Source of the DNA: Deltaproteobacteria bacterium
GTDB lineage: Bacteria; Desulfobacterota; Binatia; HRBIN30; JACQVA1
Reading direction: 5' to 3'
DNA: 64,000 bases
Assembly (NCBI GenBank): GCA_016178705.1
Contig: JACOST010000032.1
Coordinates: 1-64,000 of the forward strand
Shown: piece after piece, positions 1-8,768 of the stretch
Layout: each line of letters begins with the position of its first letter
Numbering within the stretch: position 1 is the first letter of the stretch
Made by a program: the position numbers and the translations under genes
Notes under the pieces: model-generated
The model's database searches: none
Told to the model about the DNA's origin: nothing
The model's input: only the letters and a program-made list of their open reading frames with translations

Positions 1-150
1 ACCCGGACGATCCGCAGCCAAGCACGACGCCACGTCGGAAACAGACCGACCGACCACAGCGAATGATTCACCCAATCCACGATCAGCGCCTCCCGAGACG
101 GAGGCCATGCGGCCAAATGGTTTTTCTACAAGCTCGTTAGGGCCTCTGCC
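1..150. other. Left-edge non-coding stretch
   Basis: No reading frame with coding character is visible on either strand. The stretch is upstream of the first gene and may carry its promoter, but no clear -35/-10 pair or terminator hairpin is seen. Confidence 0.4.
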
Positions 151-777
151 ATGGACGCAAAGTCGCTGACTCGCCGAGCCGTGCTGCGGCTTTCGTCTGA
201 GCTCGTGGCCGCGGATTGTGATGTCGAGAACGAAACCGAGTTGGCCCATCTTTTCTTTTGGGCGATTCTCTCTGAAGCGCGGGGAAGTGGTGTCTCATCA
301 AATGCTCTTCGTTCCGAAATCCGGTTGACGAACGGCGGGCGAATCGATTTTGGGTTTCGAGCAGTGGAAGCTGGCGTTCCATACGAACTCTTTCTCGAGT
401 TGAAGGTTTGGGTGCGACCGCTGCACGTCAGCCATATGAGTAAAGCCAATGTTGCAACTCGAAAGCGGAACGAATGCATTCGAGATGCGAAGAGGCTTTC
501 CGGCCTAATCACCAATCGTGCATGCCATCACGGCGGATTGTTGGTCTTGGAGCGCAATTCTTCGCATCTGAAGCGGCTTCTTTGCGACCGACTGGTGGAG
601 GCGAATTGCAGCCTCGAAGAGGAGTGGTTTCCGCTGACGCGCTCATCGGCTGGCAACCACCAAGAGCATCTAGGGCTAATCTGGGTGGGCCCTAACACGC
701 CGCTCGATCTGACGGCGGGCATGCAACGTCCTCCAGACGGCACTGCCTCGGTTGCCCGCCGCAGCTCAACGGCATAG
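151..777 (+). CDS. Hypothetical protein, PD-(D/E)XK nuclease-like
   Basis: A 208-residue protein of unknown role. It has the order of features seen in restriction-endonuclease-like folds: an acidic N-terminal helix (ENETELAHLFFW), then RIDFGF carrying an Asp in a beta strand, then LELKVW giving an E-x-K pair, then a basic helix (KRNECIRDAKRL). This suggests a nuclease core but no family is recognised, so the function is inference. Base composition is visibly more AT-rich than the genes that follow, which fits horizontal acquisition. No partner methylase or defence gene is in the window, although the left neighbour lies outside it. Confidence 0.6.
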   Translation: MDAKSLTRRAVLRLSSELVAADCDVENETELAHLFFWAILSEARGSGVSSNALRSEIRLTNGGRIDFGFRAVEAGVPYELFLELKVWVRPLHVSHMSKANVATRKRNECIRDAKRLSGLITNRACHHGGLLVLERNSSHLKRLLCDRLVEANCSLEEEWFPLTRSSAGNHQEHLGLIWVGPNTPLDLTAGMQRPPDGTASVARRSSTA

Positions 778-804
778 CGTTTCGGCGACCGGGCAAGCAC
801 GAGA

Positions 805-1158
805 ATGAACGTGAAGGTGCTCGATCGGGACGGCGTGCGCATCGTCGAATGCACTGATTCGATCACTCGCGTCGATGACGCGCTCGATCTGATCGCGGCG
901 TGCATCGAGCGCGGTTCGACGCGATTGCTGATCGACTCGCGACACCTGCCCGCGGCGTTCTTCGACCTGCGGTCCAAGTTCGCTGGCGAGTTTCTCCAGA
1001 AGCTGCAGAACTACCGACTCCGCGTCGCCGCGGTGTTCCTCTCGGAGCACGAATACGGCGAGAGGTTTTCGGAGTTCTTGTCGGAGGCGAAACGTGGCAA
1101 CAGTTTTCGCGCCTTCACCGTCCGCACCGACGCGGAAGCCTGGCTCGCCTTCCAGTAG
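805..1158 (+). CDS. DUF4180 family protein
   Basis: A 117-residue protein that matches the DUF4180 pattern along its whole length: an N-terminal strand-rich part, VDDALDLIAACIERGSTRLL, then FFDLRSKFAGEFLQKLQNYR followed by a hydrophobic strand and a C-terminal segment ending in TDAEAWLAF. The family has no established function. It starts 28 bases after the preceding gene on the same strand. The ATG at 805 gives the family's normal length. Confidence 0.75.
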   Translation: MNVKVLDRDGVRIVECTDSITRVDDALDLIAACIERGSTRLLIDSRHLPAAFFDLRSKFAGEFLQKLQNYRLRVAAVFLSEHEYGERFSEFLSEAKRGNSFRAFTVRTDAEAWLAFQ

Positions 1159-1309
1159 CTGGACCGGGAAGAGCGGACCCTACAAAGCCACGGTGGACCC
1201 GACCCGGTTACGCTCGCAAACCCATCCGCTCCTCGCTCAATTGATAGCGCCACTCCTGACACGGGCGTGCGTCTGTGCTAACGCCTCCTCGACAAGCCAG
1301 GAGGGCCGC

Positions 1310-1918
1310 ATGCTCAAGTTGCACCATCACCCATTCTCGACGTTCTCCCGCCGCGTGCGCATCGCGCTGATTGAGAAGAACATCGATTGCGAGTTGGTCG
1401 AGGTCGACATGATGGCGGGCGCCCACCGCAGCGAGGCGTACCGCAAGCTGAATCCGTACGGGCGCGTGCCGACGCTCGAAGAAGACGGCCTTGTGCTCTA
1501 CGAGTCGACCGCGATCCTCGAATACCTCGAAGCAACACATCCGCAGCCGCCGCTCGTACCGGCGGACGCGCGCGGACGCGCGCTCGTCGCCATGCACATG
1601 AAGCTCTGCGACATCCAACTCGCGCGCCAGACCGGCACGATCATCTTTCCCATGCGCTTCCTGCCGAAGGAACGGTGGGACGAGGCGGCGATGGCGCAGG
1701 CGAAGAAGGAGATCGAGAAACACCTCGTCATCCTCGACGCGCAGCTCGCCAGCAAGAGCTACCTCGTGGGCGACCGATATTCGCTCGCCGAGGTCTGCTA
1801 CGCGCCCTTCGTCGAGTTCTTTCCACTGATGAAGATTGCGCCGCCACCGAACGTCGCCGCCTGGACCAAGAGCCTTCTCGAACGCCCGAGCGCAGTGCAG
1901 ACCAAGCCGGCCGCTTGA
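1310..1918 (+). CDS. Glutathione S-transferase family protein
   Basis: A 202-residue cytosolic glutathione transferase. The N-terminal thioredoxin-like half has the pattern HHPFSTFSRRVRIAL with a probable catalytic Ser, the cis-proline segment GRVPTLEEDG and the glutathione-binding YESTAILEYLE. The C-terminal half (from about residue 85) is helical and ends with DRYSLAEVCYAPFVEFFP, the usual N-capping D-x-x-S-x-A region. The ATG at 1310 is chosen because a strong Shine-Dalgarno (AGGAGGG) lies just upstream; a longer open frame reaching back to 1094 overlaps the previous gene and is not family-like. The substrate is unknown. Confidence 0.88.
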   Translation: MLKLHHHPFSTFSRRVRIALIEKNIDCELVEVDMMAGAHRSEAYRKLNPYGRVPTLEEDGLVLYESTAILEYLEATHPQPPLVPADARGRALVAMHMKLCDIQLARQTGTIIFPMRFLPKERWDEAAMAQAKKEIEKHLVILDAQLASKSYLVGDRYSLAEVCYAPFVEFFPLMKIAPPPNVAAWTKSLLERPSAVQTKPAA

Positions 1919-2015
1919 ATCCCCGATCCCGTGGGCTGACCTCGTTTCGCGTTGGATGACCGACACCTCGCGAGCGCCGGTGATCCGGGAGAACAGCGAA
2001 CGGAATAGCTACGGC

Positions 2016-3314
2016 TCACGCCACCGCGGACGGCTTTCGGCGACGCACGCACCACAGGATCACGATCGGCGCGAGCAACCGAGCGAACGGATGGCTATCG
2101 GTCGCGTGACTGTGATTGACGGCACAGCCACCGCCACCGCCAGCCATTTGGGTAGCGTCTGTACCAATCGCGGGGCTGGTGGGGGTCGGCGTGCTGACCG
2201 AAGTTCCTGCCTTCAGCGTGTTGGTCGGCGTCCGTGCGGCGAGCGTATCCGTCGCGCGCGGTGTGTTGGTGGGGGTCGGCGTGGGAGAATCTTCTGCGGC
2301 TTGCTCAATGTCGAATACTCCGTTGGTCGTCGCTACATACACTGTCGTCGGCCTGTGCGGATCGATTGCCAGCGCATTGATTGTGAGGCTGGTCAGTCCG
2401 GCATTGAACTCGCCCCTGCTCGCGCCACCGTCCGTGCTCTTGAACACGCCATCGTTGGTGCCGGTATACACAGTCGTCGGCGTATGCGGGTCGATGGCGA
2501 TGGTTCGGGTGCCACTTGCGCTTGGCCCGGGCCCAGTCAGGTGCCAATTTCCACCGCCGTCGGTGCTCTTGTACACACCATTCTGTGTTCCAGCGTAGAA
2601 GGTGCTGGATGTTACCGGGTCGATCATCACATCAAAGACGTGGAAAATGGCACTGGACGATGGGTTCAAGATGACCTGCCAGGTGGCACCGCCGTCGATG
2701 CTTTTCAGAACCCCGCTTGCGCTCCCGGCGTAGAGCGTGCCGGGCAGAGAGAGATCAACTCGAAGCGCGAAGACTAGACCGACAGACGAGCCCTTGCTCC
2801 AGGTGCGACCGCCGTCGGTGCTTTTGAAGACCTGGCCATCCCCGTCAGGATAGCTCGCAGCATAGACAGTGGTTGCCGTGGCCGGATCGATCGCGAGTGC
2901 GGAAATCACATCGAGAGCGGGCGCCGGAACGTCCCGCAAGATGCTGTCCCAGGTAGAGCCGCTGTTCGTACTCTTGAACAGGCCGCCCGCTGTCCCGACG
3001 TAGAGCGTGTTGGGCGTGAGAGGATCGATGGCGAGCGCACGCGTTGCCGCCTCAGTCGACGCCAGGTTGAGCGCCTCCCAGCGATTGCCGCTGTTCGTGC
3101 TCTTGAACAATCCCGTCTGCGTCCCGGCGTAGAGCGTGCTGGGCGTAGTGGGATCGATGGCGAGCGCGTTCACCACGCTGCCTTCATCCGGCCCGTGGGT
3201 TGTCCAGACATGGAACCCGGCCTGCGCGCTGCCCGCACTGACAACAGCGAAGGCGAGCCACGTAGCGGCGACGCGACGGACAGACCGACTGGAGATGTGA
3301 GTGATCATCTGCAT
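2016..3314 (-). CDS. Secreted Asp-box (BNR-like) beta-propeller protein with C-terminal anchor
   Basis: A 432-residue exported protein. It begins with a signal peptide (basic start, hydrophobic core, SAQA cleavage region). The body holds about seven Asp-box motifs of the S-x-D-x-G-x-x-W type (STNSGNRW, STDGGRTW, SIDGGATW, STDGGGNW), the pattern of sialidase-like and VPS10/Ycf48-like propellers. A Pro/Thr-rich linker follows, then GGGGGC, a hydrophobic segment (LLAPIVILWCV) and a terminal RRRK cluster. That last part resembles tripartite C-terminal sorting signals such as GlyGly-CTERM or MYXO-CTERM, so surface anchoring is inferred. The ATG at 3314 has GGAGGG upstream; longer starts lack one. 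Ligand unknown. Confidence 0.78.
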   Translation of the reverse strand: MQMITHISSRSVRRVAATWLAFAVVSAGSAQAGFHVWTTHGPDEGSVVNALAIDPTTPSTLYAGTQTGLFKSTNSGNRWEALNLASTEAATRALAIDPLTPNTLYVGTAGGLFKSTNSGSTWDSILRDVPAPALDVISALAIDPATATTVYAASYPDGDGQVFKSTDGGRTWSKGSSVGLVFALRVDLSLPGTLYAGSASGVLKSIDGGATWQVILNPSSSAIFHVFDVMIDPVTSSTFYAGTQNGVYKSTDGGGNWHLTGPGPSASGTRTIAIDPHTPTTVYTGTNDGVFKSTDGGASRGEFNAGLTSLTINALAIDPHRPTTVYVATTNGVFDIEQAAEDSPTPTPTNTPRATDTLAARTPTNTLKAGTSVSTPTPTSPAIGTDATQMAGGGGGCAVNHSHATDSHPFARLLAPIVILWCVRRRKPSAVA

Positions 3315-3645
3315 GCGGCTACCCTCCTTCAAACTCTTGCACGGGTGGTGGGGCTTCTTGCTTGCCCTCCTTGGTGTCTGGCACCGCTGCCGACAGTCGG
3401 TGCTAGGCAATCACGAGCAACTCTACGTCGTGGCAACGCCTGTGCCAGCGTGCAGTCGATGGAAACGTATAAACCGAGCGACGCGCAGAGCGATCACCGA
3501 GACAGGATCGCCTCAACCGGCTCTGCCCGTTTTTCAAAGCAGATGTAAGAGTTTCAATTGGGGTACGCTGCAGACGCTGCAATCGAGCGGATTGCTCGCT
3601 TGATCGAGTCGGCGCGACGCTTGCCGTCCGGGACGGCTTTGATTG
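3315..3645. other. Intergenic region between beta-propeller and VOC genes
   Basis: About 330 bases with no supported gene. Both flanking genes are on the minus strand, so this holds the leader of the beta-propeller gene (Shine-Dalgarno at about 3321-3327) and the 3' region of the VOC gene. No repeat family or strong terminator was seen. Confidence 0.4.
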
Positions 3646-4023
3646 TTATTCGTACGTCCGGATTTCGATGAGATGCCGGCTCGGGTCGAAGAAGTAGAGG
3701 GCCTTTCCCATGCCCTTGGCGCCCATTTCTCTTCCCGGTCCCTTCATGCTGCCGACGGCATCGAACGCGTCGCCGAATTCGATTCCCACCGCCTTCACAC
3801 GGTCGAACACCGCTTCGAACTCCGCACTCGACATCGCAAACGCGAGGTGATCTCCACCCTGCGTGCCCCACGGTGCGAGTTGAATCGTCAGCGCCGGAGT
3901 GACGCGGACAACGGTGAACGGGCCGTCGCTGCCTTCGAGAGCGAATCCGAGAATCTCAGCGTAGAACTTCGCGCTCGCCTGAACGTCCCCTACCGCCAAG
4001 ATCAAGTGATCGAGTTCTGCCAT
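3646..4023 (-). CDS. VOC (glyoxalase/bleomycin-resistance) family protein
   Basis: A 125-residue single-module vicinal-oxygen-chelate protein. It opens with LDHLILAVGDVQASAKFYAEILGF, whose His is the usual first metal ligand, and ends with ALYFFDPSRHLIEIRTYE, whose Glu is the usual last ligand; the middle His is in GDHLAFAM. These proteins dimerise to form a metal site, but the reaction cannot be read from the sequence. A GTG codon lies directly before the ATG; the GGAGG eight bases upstream suits the ATG at 4023 best. It lies just downstream of a DUF1003 gene on the same strand. Confidence 0.8.
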   Translation of the reverse strand: MAELDHLILAVGDVQASAKFYAEILGFALEGSDGPFTVVRVTPALTIQLAPWGTQGGDHLAFAMSSAEFEAVFDRVKAVGIEFGDAFDAVGSMKGPGREMGAKGMGKALYFFDPSRHLIEIRTYE

Positions 4024-4042
4024 CACCCAATCCTCCCTGCCT

Positions 4043-4615
4043 TCATCGATCGAGGCGCGCGGGTTGCCCGCGCTGGTTGAGGAGTTGCGCTAGCGCGTCG
4101 ATCTGCTCCCGTTGCAGCGCCAGTAGTTCCGCCCATTGTTGTTCGCGCAGGGCATCCATCTTTTGGTGCAGTCCGAGTATCTCCAACTCGGCCTTCAAGT
4201 TCACTTCGTAGTCGTGGGAGGCATCCATCCGGTCCTTCGCCGCCTGCCGGTTCTGCGACATCATGATGACCGGCGCTTGTAACGCCGCGAGCATGGAGAG
4301 GAACAGATTCAACAGAATGTAGGGATACGGATCAAACGCCTCCGCGCGCGCCCCCAGAATGAACGAGTTCACGATCACCCACACCACCAACACAAAACCA
4401 AAGAGCATGATGAAGGTCCACGAGCCGCCGAACGACGCCACGTGATCCGCCAAGCGCTGGCCAAAGGTGAGCCGTCCTTCGAACTCTTGATTGATGTTGC
4501 GGCTGATGTGCATGCGCTCCGCGATCTGCCGTATCACGCGCTGCTCACGCTCCGTCAGCTTCTCGAATCCGGTGCGCAGCAACTTCTGCGCAAGCTCTCT
4601 TACGTGGTTGTTCAT
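4043..4615 (-). CDS. DUF1003 family membrane protein
   Basis: A 190-residue inner-membrane protein of the DUF1003 family. After a hydrophilic N-terminus, a first membrane span (FIMLFGFVLVVWVIVNSFIL) and a second one (ILLNLFLSMLAALQAPVIMM) enclose the family segment FDPYPYILLNLFLS; the following QNRQAAKDR is also characteristic. The C-terminal 70 residues are acidic and helical (probable coiled coil). Function in the family is unknown. A GGGAGAGAATGCG context precedes the ATG at 4615. It shares direction with the VOC gene 19 bases downstream and may be cotranscribed. Confidence 0.85.
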   Translation of the reverse strand: MNNHVRELAQKLLRTGFEKLTEREQRVIRQIAERMHISRNINQEFEGRLTFGQRLADHVASFGGSWTFIMLFGFVLVVWVIVNSFILGARAEAFDPYPYILLNLFLSMLAALQAPVIMMSQNRQAAKDRMDASHDYEVNLKAELEILGLHQKMDALREQQWAELLALQREQIDALAQLLNQRGQPARLDR

Positions 4616-4686
4616 CGCATTCTCTCCCTTCCCGATGCGCTGGAGACGATCAACGCGTAGATCACAGGGTCACTAGTTCGGTGATT

Positions 4687-7311
4687 CTAAACGGGATCGG
4701 CGCGGTCGAGCAAACGCACTTCGCCGCGCCGTCCGTCGACTTCGATGAGGTCGCCGGTCCTGATGATCTGCGTCGCCGGGCCGACGTTGACCACGGCCGG
4801 GATGCCGTACTCGCGCGCCACAATGCTGCCATGGCTCAGTGCGCCACCGAGGTCCATGACGATGGCCGCCGCCGGCAGAAAATACGGCGTCCAACCGGGG
4901 TCGGTGAATGGAGCGACGAGAATCTCTCCCGCCAGCACGCGTTCCTCGCTGTCGGCGCGCAGGATGACGCGCGCACGGCCAGTGACGACGCCGGGGCTAA
5001 CGGCCAGTCCGCGCAGCACGGAGGTCGGAGCGGCGCTCGCGGGCCGCATGGTATGACGGCGCGGATCGAAGCGGCCCACGATAACCGGGGCCGGAGTCAG
5101 CGCAACGTTCTCGACGTACTCCGCGCGTCGCTTGGCGACCAGGATACGAGGGTCAAATGTCGCTTCGCCATGAACCACAGCGGCAAGCTCTGTCAGATCG
5201 AAAAACAACACGTCGTCGCGCTCCGCCACAACGCCACGAGCGGCGAGCCGCGCACCAAGTTCGAGCAGCGTCGCCCGCGCCACCGCGATGCGTCGGACCG
5301 CTTCGCTCTTCACATTCTCGCGCAGCGCCAGCCCACCTTGCGCGCGTTTGAGCAACCAACCAAACACGCGTCCTCGCACGGGGCCAAGTCGGCGCTCGCA
5401 CGCGCGCGTGAGCACGGCCCGGTCAACGGAACGCTGTCGATGGGTTGCAACTGGGCTGGCCGCTTCACTCGCCAGGTAGCTACGCAGCAAGGACAACACG
5501 TAGTCAGGTTGTTCGCGCCAGCGCGGCACGGCCACATCAACCTCGACGCGCGTGTGGTGTCCGTGTTGCGCCATGAACGCGTCCCACTGCGCGATAAACG
5601 CTCGGCCCCCTTCACCCTCCGCGAGCGCGGCGCGGACACTCGCAAAGGACGCTCCGGCGGCGAATACTTGGCTCGGTAGCGCGCGCGCCGTTTCGGCCAA
5701 GCGCCACAAATCCAAACCGGCTTCGGCCGAATCGAGGCCACCCACGCCTGAAAGCAATCGGCTGACGATCGCACCATCTGCATCGCCGAGCCAACGCCGA
5801 CAGATCGTCTCCAATGGCGCGCCACACGCCAGGCCAGCGAGCGAGTAGATGAATCCCTCTCCGAAGGTGTCGAAGTCATCGAACGCGTGATCGAGATGCG
5901 CGAGCAATGCCGCGTCGCCCATCGTCGTCAAATCGTGCCGTTCGAGCGCGGCGGTCGCGCTGCGCAACTGGGCGAGCAGCGAGCCGCCGCGCGCGCTCAG
6001 GTGGCGCAGAAACCAGACCAGGGTGGACGGCAACCGCACGATCATCCGCCAGCCCGACACATTGAGCGCGGGCAAGTCTCGCCGCGTCAGTTGGGCGAGC
6101 GCGGATGCCAATTGCTGATCCCCGCCAAAGGTCTGCACCGCGTCGACGCGGAGAAATCGCACGCTCGACAGCGCCGCCATGATCGTATTCATGTTGAAGT
6201 AGGCGCGACCCGCCACCAACCCAACGAGTGCATTCTGTTCGAGGTGGAACGCCAGCCGCGAGAACACGACCCGCAGCAGTGCGTCGACCAGGCGACTCAC
6301 CACCGAGAAGGTCATGGGAGTCAGCACATCGGGGAGGATCTCGCCGGTGTTGGTGTTCGCCCACACTTGACGGTCGGCCGGATCATCCGTACCGAGCCCG
6401 GCCGTCACTGCACGCGCTTGCAAGAGAAAGATCTCGCCATCGGCGATCGCCCACTCGATGTCCTGCGGACCGCCGAATGCGCGCTCGATAGCGACCCCCA
6501 ACTCCGCTAGCCGACGGGTCTGCGCAGCATCGAGACAGGGCCGCTGGGCTCGCTCGGGTGCTACGGATTGCTCCCGCGTGCCGCCCGCGCCGTCCATTTC
6601 GAAGGACTGCACCAACTCGAAGGGCTGCACCGCCGCGTGCTGCTCGACGACGGCGAGCGTGTGCTTGTCAATCACGAATCGCGCCGGCGTCACACGCCCG
6701 GATACGAGCACCTCGCCCAAACCGAACACCGCTTCGATCACGACGCGGTCGCTGCGTGCCGCCACGGGGTCGCAAGTGAACAGCACGCCGGAGACCTCTG
6801 CAGGTACGCAGCGCTGCACAACCACCGCCATCGTCACATCGTCCGAGAGCCCGTGCTGTGCGCGATACGCCGCCGCGCGCTCGCTCCACAAAGACGCCCA
6901 GCACTGGCGCACTGCTCGACCGCATGCCTCCATGCCGGCGACGCCGAGTACGGTATCGTGTTGACCCGCAAATGAATGTCCCGCGCCATCCTCCGCGGTT
7001 GCGGATGAGCGCACCGCCAACGACTCGGCGCCGAGCGTGCGCATGGCCTCGCCGATTTGTGCGGCGAGCTGCGCGTCGAGCGGCGCTCCCATGATCGCCG
7101 CGCGCAACGCCCTGCCCCGCATCGCGCCATGCACATCGACCCGCGCCAGGTGTGCGCGATACGCCTGGGTCGTGACCACGAACGCCGGCGGCACCGGCAC
7201 TCCGAGATTCATCAGACGGACAAGACTGGCGGCCTTGCCGCCGAGTTGCTCGACCGCCGCGTCAGGGGTCGGAAGCGGGACGATCACGCCGCTCACGTTC
7301 GTCGAGCGCAT
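4687..7311 (-). CDS. PEP-synthase-like phosphotransferase, rifampin phosphotransferase (RPH) type
   Basis: An ATP-dependent dikinase-type enzyme of about 874 residues. The N-terminal pyruvate/phosphate-dikinase ATP-binding domain shows GGKAASLVRLMNLGVPVP, VRSSATAEDGAGHSFAGQ and IEWAIADGEIFLLQARAV. A large unassigned middle domain follows. The C-terminal phosphohistidine domain has LGGALSHGSIVAREYGIPAV, where His accepts phosphate. There is no PEP-binding barrel after this domain, so the layout (ATP domain, substrate domain, swivelling His domain) and length match rifampin phosphotransferase-like proteins rather than true PEP synthase. Substrate unknown. A TTG at 7341 is an alternative start; the ATG at 7311 is preferred, but neither has a clear Shine-Dalgarno. 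Confidence 0.82.
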   Translation of the reverse strand: MRSTNVSGVIVPLPTPDAAVEQLGGKAASLVRLMNLGVPVPPAFVVTTQAYRAHLARVDVHGAMRGRALRAAIMGAPLDAQLAAQIGEAMRTLGAESLAVRSSATAEDGAGHSFAGQHDTVLGVAGMEACGRAVRQCWASLWSERAAAYRAQHGLSDDVTMAVVVQRCVPAEVSGVLFTCDPVAARSDRVVIEAVFGLGEVLVSGRVTPARFVIDKHTLAVVEQHAAVQPFELVQSFEMDGAGGTREQSVAPERAQRPCLDAAQTRRLAELGVAIERAFGGPQDIEWAIADGEIFLLQARAVTAGLGTDDPADRQVWANTNTGEILPDVLTPMTFSVVSRLVDALLRVVFSRLAFHLEQNALVGLVAGRAYFNMNTIMAALSSVRFLRVDAVQTFGGDQQLASALAQLTRRDLPALNVSGWRMIVRLPSTLVWFLRHLSARGGSLLAQLRSATAALERHDLTTMGDAALLAHLDHAFDDFDTFGEGFIYSLAGLACGAPLETICRRWLGDADGAIVSRLLSGVGGLDSAEAGLDLWRLAETARALPSQVFAAGASFASVRAALAEGEGGRAFIAQWDAFMAQHGHHTRVEVDVAVPRWREQPDYVLSLLRSYLASEAASPVATHRQRSVDRAVLTRACERRLGPVRGRVFGWLLKRAQGGLALRENVKSEAVRRIAVARATLLELGARLAARGVVAERDDVLFFDLTELAAVVHGEATFDPRILVAKRRAEYVENVALTPAPVIVGRFDPRRHTMRPASAAPTSVLRGLAVSPGVVTGRARVILRADSEERVLAGEILVAPFTDPGWTPYFLPAAAIVMDLGGALSHGSIVAREYGIPAVVNVGPATQIIRTGDLIEVDGRRGEVRLLDRADPV

Positions 7312-7372
7312 GGCGGGTGAGACGAACGCGCGCGGCGACAATTCATCTGGTCAACTGAGCGCCGCCCGCGTA

Positions 7373-7515
7373 GTGCCCCCTCGATGCGTCGCCCTTCGAT
7401 ACGAGGCCTTCGGCTTCTACTCCGGACGACTCCTCGGGGAAGCGGTTCCTCTTCACCTACGTTCCACACTCCGTTTGCCCGAGTAGATCGCGAAGCGATC
7501 GTATCGAGGGCCCTT
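7373..7515. repeat. Dispersed palindromic element R7, copy a (full length)
   Basis: About 140 bases built of nested inverted repeats: GCCTTCGGC near the left end, ACTCCTCGGGGAAGCGG against CCGTTTGCCCGAGTAG, and CCCTTCGATACGAGG against CGTATCGAGGG. The same modules in the same order occur reversed at 59473-59602 and partly at 58200-58283. It fills most of the gap between two minus-strand genes. It encodes nothing and looks like a small non-autonomous mobile element. Confidence 0.75.
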
Positions 7516-7550
7516 CGTTTGAAGGTCTCGCTGAATCGAATCTCTATCGT

Positions 7551-8159
7551 TCACGGCTTCGGAATTCGCAACGTCTTGCTGATCATCAGACTTCCCGACA
7601 GCGCGAACAGCAGCGACACGAGGTGCATGCGGATACCGAACGGCTGCACCGGCAGCAACGCCTCATTGCGGTAGAGGATCAGCAGAAGCCCGAGCGGTAC
7701 GATGCTGGTCGGGATCGGCGTGCCCTCGAAGTGCGTGACCTTGCCGCCCTCGCCGGCCAACTCCTCTGCTGTGATGTTGAAGCGCGCGAGCCGGCTGAGC
7801 CCGCACACGGCGAAATAGATGAGCAAGGCCTGATCCAACGCGGTGTTCAGGCCGACCGCGAAGGCAATCGCAGCGGGCGCGACACCAAACGAGATCACAT
7901 CGGCGAGCGAGTCCATCTCGCGGCCCATCGGCGACGCCTTGTGACGCCAGCGTGCGACCCGTCCATCGAGCAGGTCGAACACGATCGCCAAAGGAACCAG
8001 GACGACCGCCACGTAGAGCTGCGCCGTCTCATGGCTCGCCACAAATCGCATCGCGTGAAACACCGCCGCGATCCCACAGCATCCGTTCGCGATCGTCAGC
8101 AGATCCGCGAAATGAAAACCGCGAATCATCGAAAAATGTTTTGGCTGCGCCCGCTCCAT
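7551..8159 (-). CDS. pssA: CDP-diacylglycerol--serine O-phosphatidyltransferase
   Basis: Catalyses transfer of a phosphatidyl group from CDP-diacylglycerol to serine in the inner membrane, the first committed step to phosphatidylethanolamine. The CDP-alcohol phosphotransferase signature D-G-x2-A-R-x8-G-x3-D-x3-D is complete (DGRVAR ... GREMDSLAD). The protein has 202 residues with about six hydrophobic spans and opens with FHFADLLTIANGCCG, the typical PssA N-terminus. An ATG ten codons downstream (8129) is an alternative start. It is minus-strand like its neighbours but separated from them, so a monocistronic unit is likely. Confidence 0.88.
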   Translation of the reverse strand: MERAQPKHFSMIRGFHFADLLTIANGCCGIAAVFHAMRFVASHETAQLYVAVVLVPLAIVFDLLDGRVARWRHKASPMGREMDSLADVISFGVAPAAIAFAVGLNTALDQALLIYFAVCGLSRLARFNITAEELAGEGGKVTHFEGTPIPTSIVPLGLLLILYRNEALLPVQPFGIRMHLVSLLFALSGSLMISKTLRIPKP

Positions 8160-8258
8160 AGTCGCCCCCCTCCGAGCAGGGGGACTATACGTGCGGATGC
8201 GGCGGAAGTGGAACCGCCGCGACGCGGGTCGGACCCGCGAGCACGGCGCTGGATGACG

Positions 8259-8639
8259 TTAGCCGGCGGCCCGCGCCAACGCCGGCGACTCGGTCGCGGG
8301 AGTCTCCGTAGGGCGGCGCGGCGCGTCGAGCAAACGCCGATGCCACGCGGCGATGCCGCGCCGCAGGTACTCCGGATTGATGTCGAGCGTCTCGCTGATG
8401 TTCTCGAAGGAAAACACCCCTTCGTTGCTGGGGCACGCGATCCATTCGACAGCCTCGGCGAACAACTCACGGCCGATGCGGTCGTCGGCGACGATGTACT
8501 TGCGGTAGTCGTCGAGCGCATTTTCCAACACGGCCAACATCAGGCGTTTCTCGTTCGAGAGCGCCGCCCGGCGGCGGCGTGCCGCAACCAGTTGGTCGGT
8601 GATCAAGACATCCGGTTCAAACAAGCCGCGATCACTCAT
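8259..8639 (-). CDS. Conserved hypothetical protein
   Basis: A 126-residue soluble, mostly helical protein with no recognised catalytic motif. The core runs EKRLMLAVLENALDDYRKYI, then RELFAEAVEWI, then FSFENISETLDINPEYLRRG. This combination recurs in small uncharacterised proteins that I associate with deltaproteobacteria; the last segment looks like a helix-turn-helix, so a DNA-binding role is possible but unproven. The C-terminus (PTETPATESPALARAAG) is disordered. It lies between pssA and the cold-shock gene, all on the minus strand. Confidence 0.65.
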   Translation of the reverse strand: MSDRGLFEPDVLITDQLVAARRRRAALSNEKRLMLAVLENALDDYRKYIVADDRIGRELFAEAVEWIACPSNEGVFSFENISETLDINPEYLRRGIAAWHRRLLDAPRRPTETPATESPALARAAG

Positions 8640-8727
8640 TCCGTGTGCTCCCTATCCGTAACATTGGGGCGGCGTGCTGCCGGCACCGCGAGGCCATGCG
8701 GTGGCCATTTGGTCGAGCTGATGACGA

Positions 8728-8761
8728 AAAGACCGTGGAGGCCCGCTCTGGGCCTCCACGG
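8728..8761 (-). terminator. Intrinsic terminator of the cold-shock gene
   Basis: On the minus strand a perfect 12-bp stem (CCGTGGAGGCCC / GGGCCTCCACGG) with a 5-base loop is followed by TCTTTTC. It sits only a few bases after the cold-shock stop codon. Confidence 0.9.
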
Positions 8762-8768
8762 GAATTCG

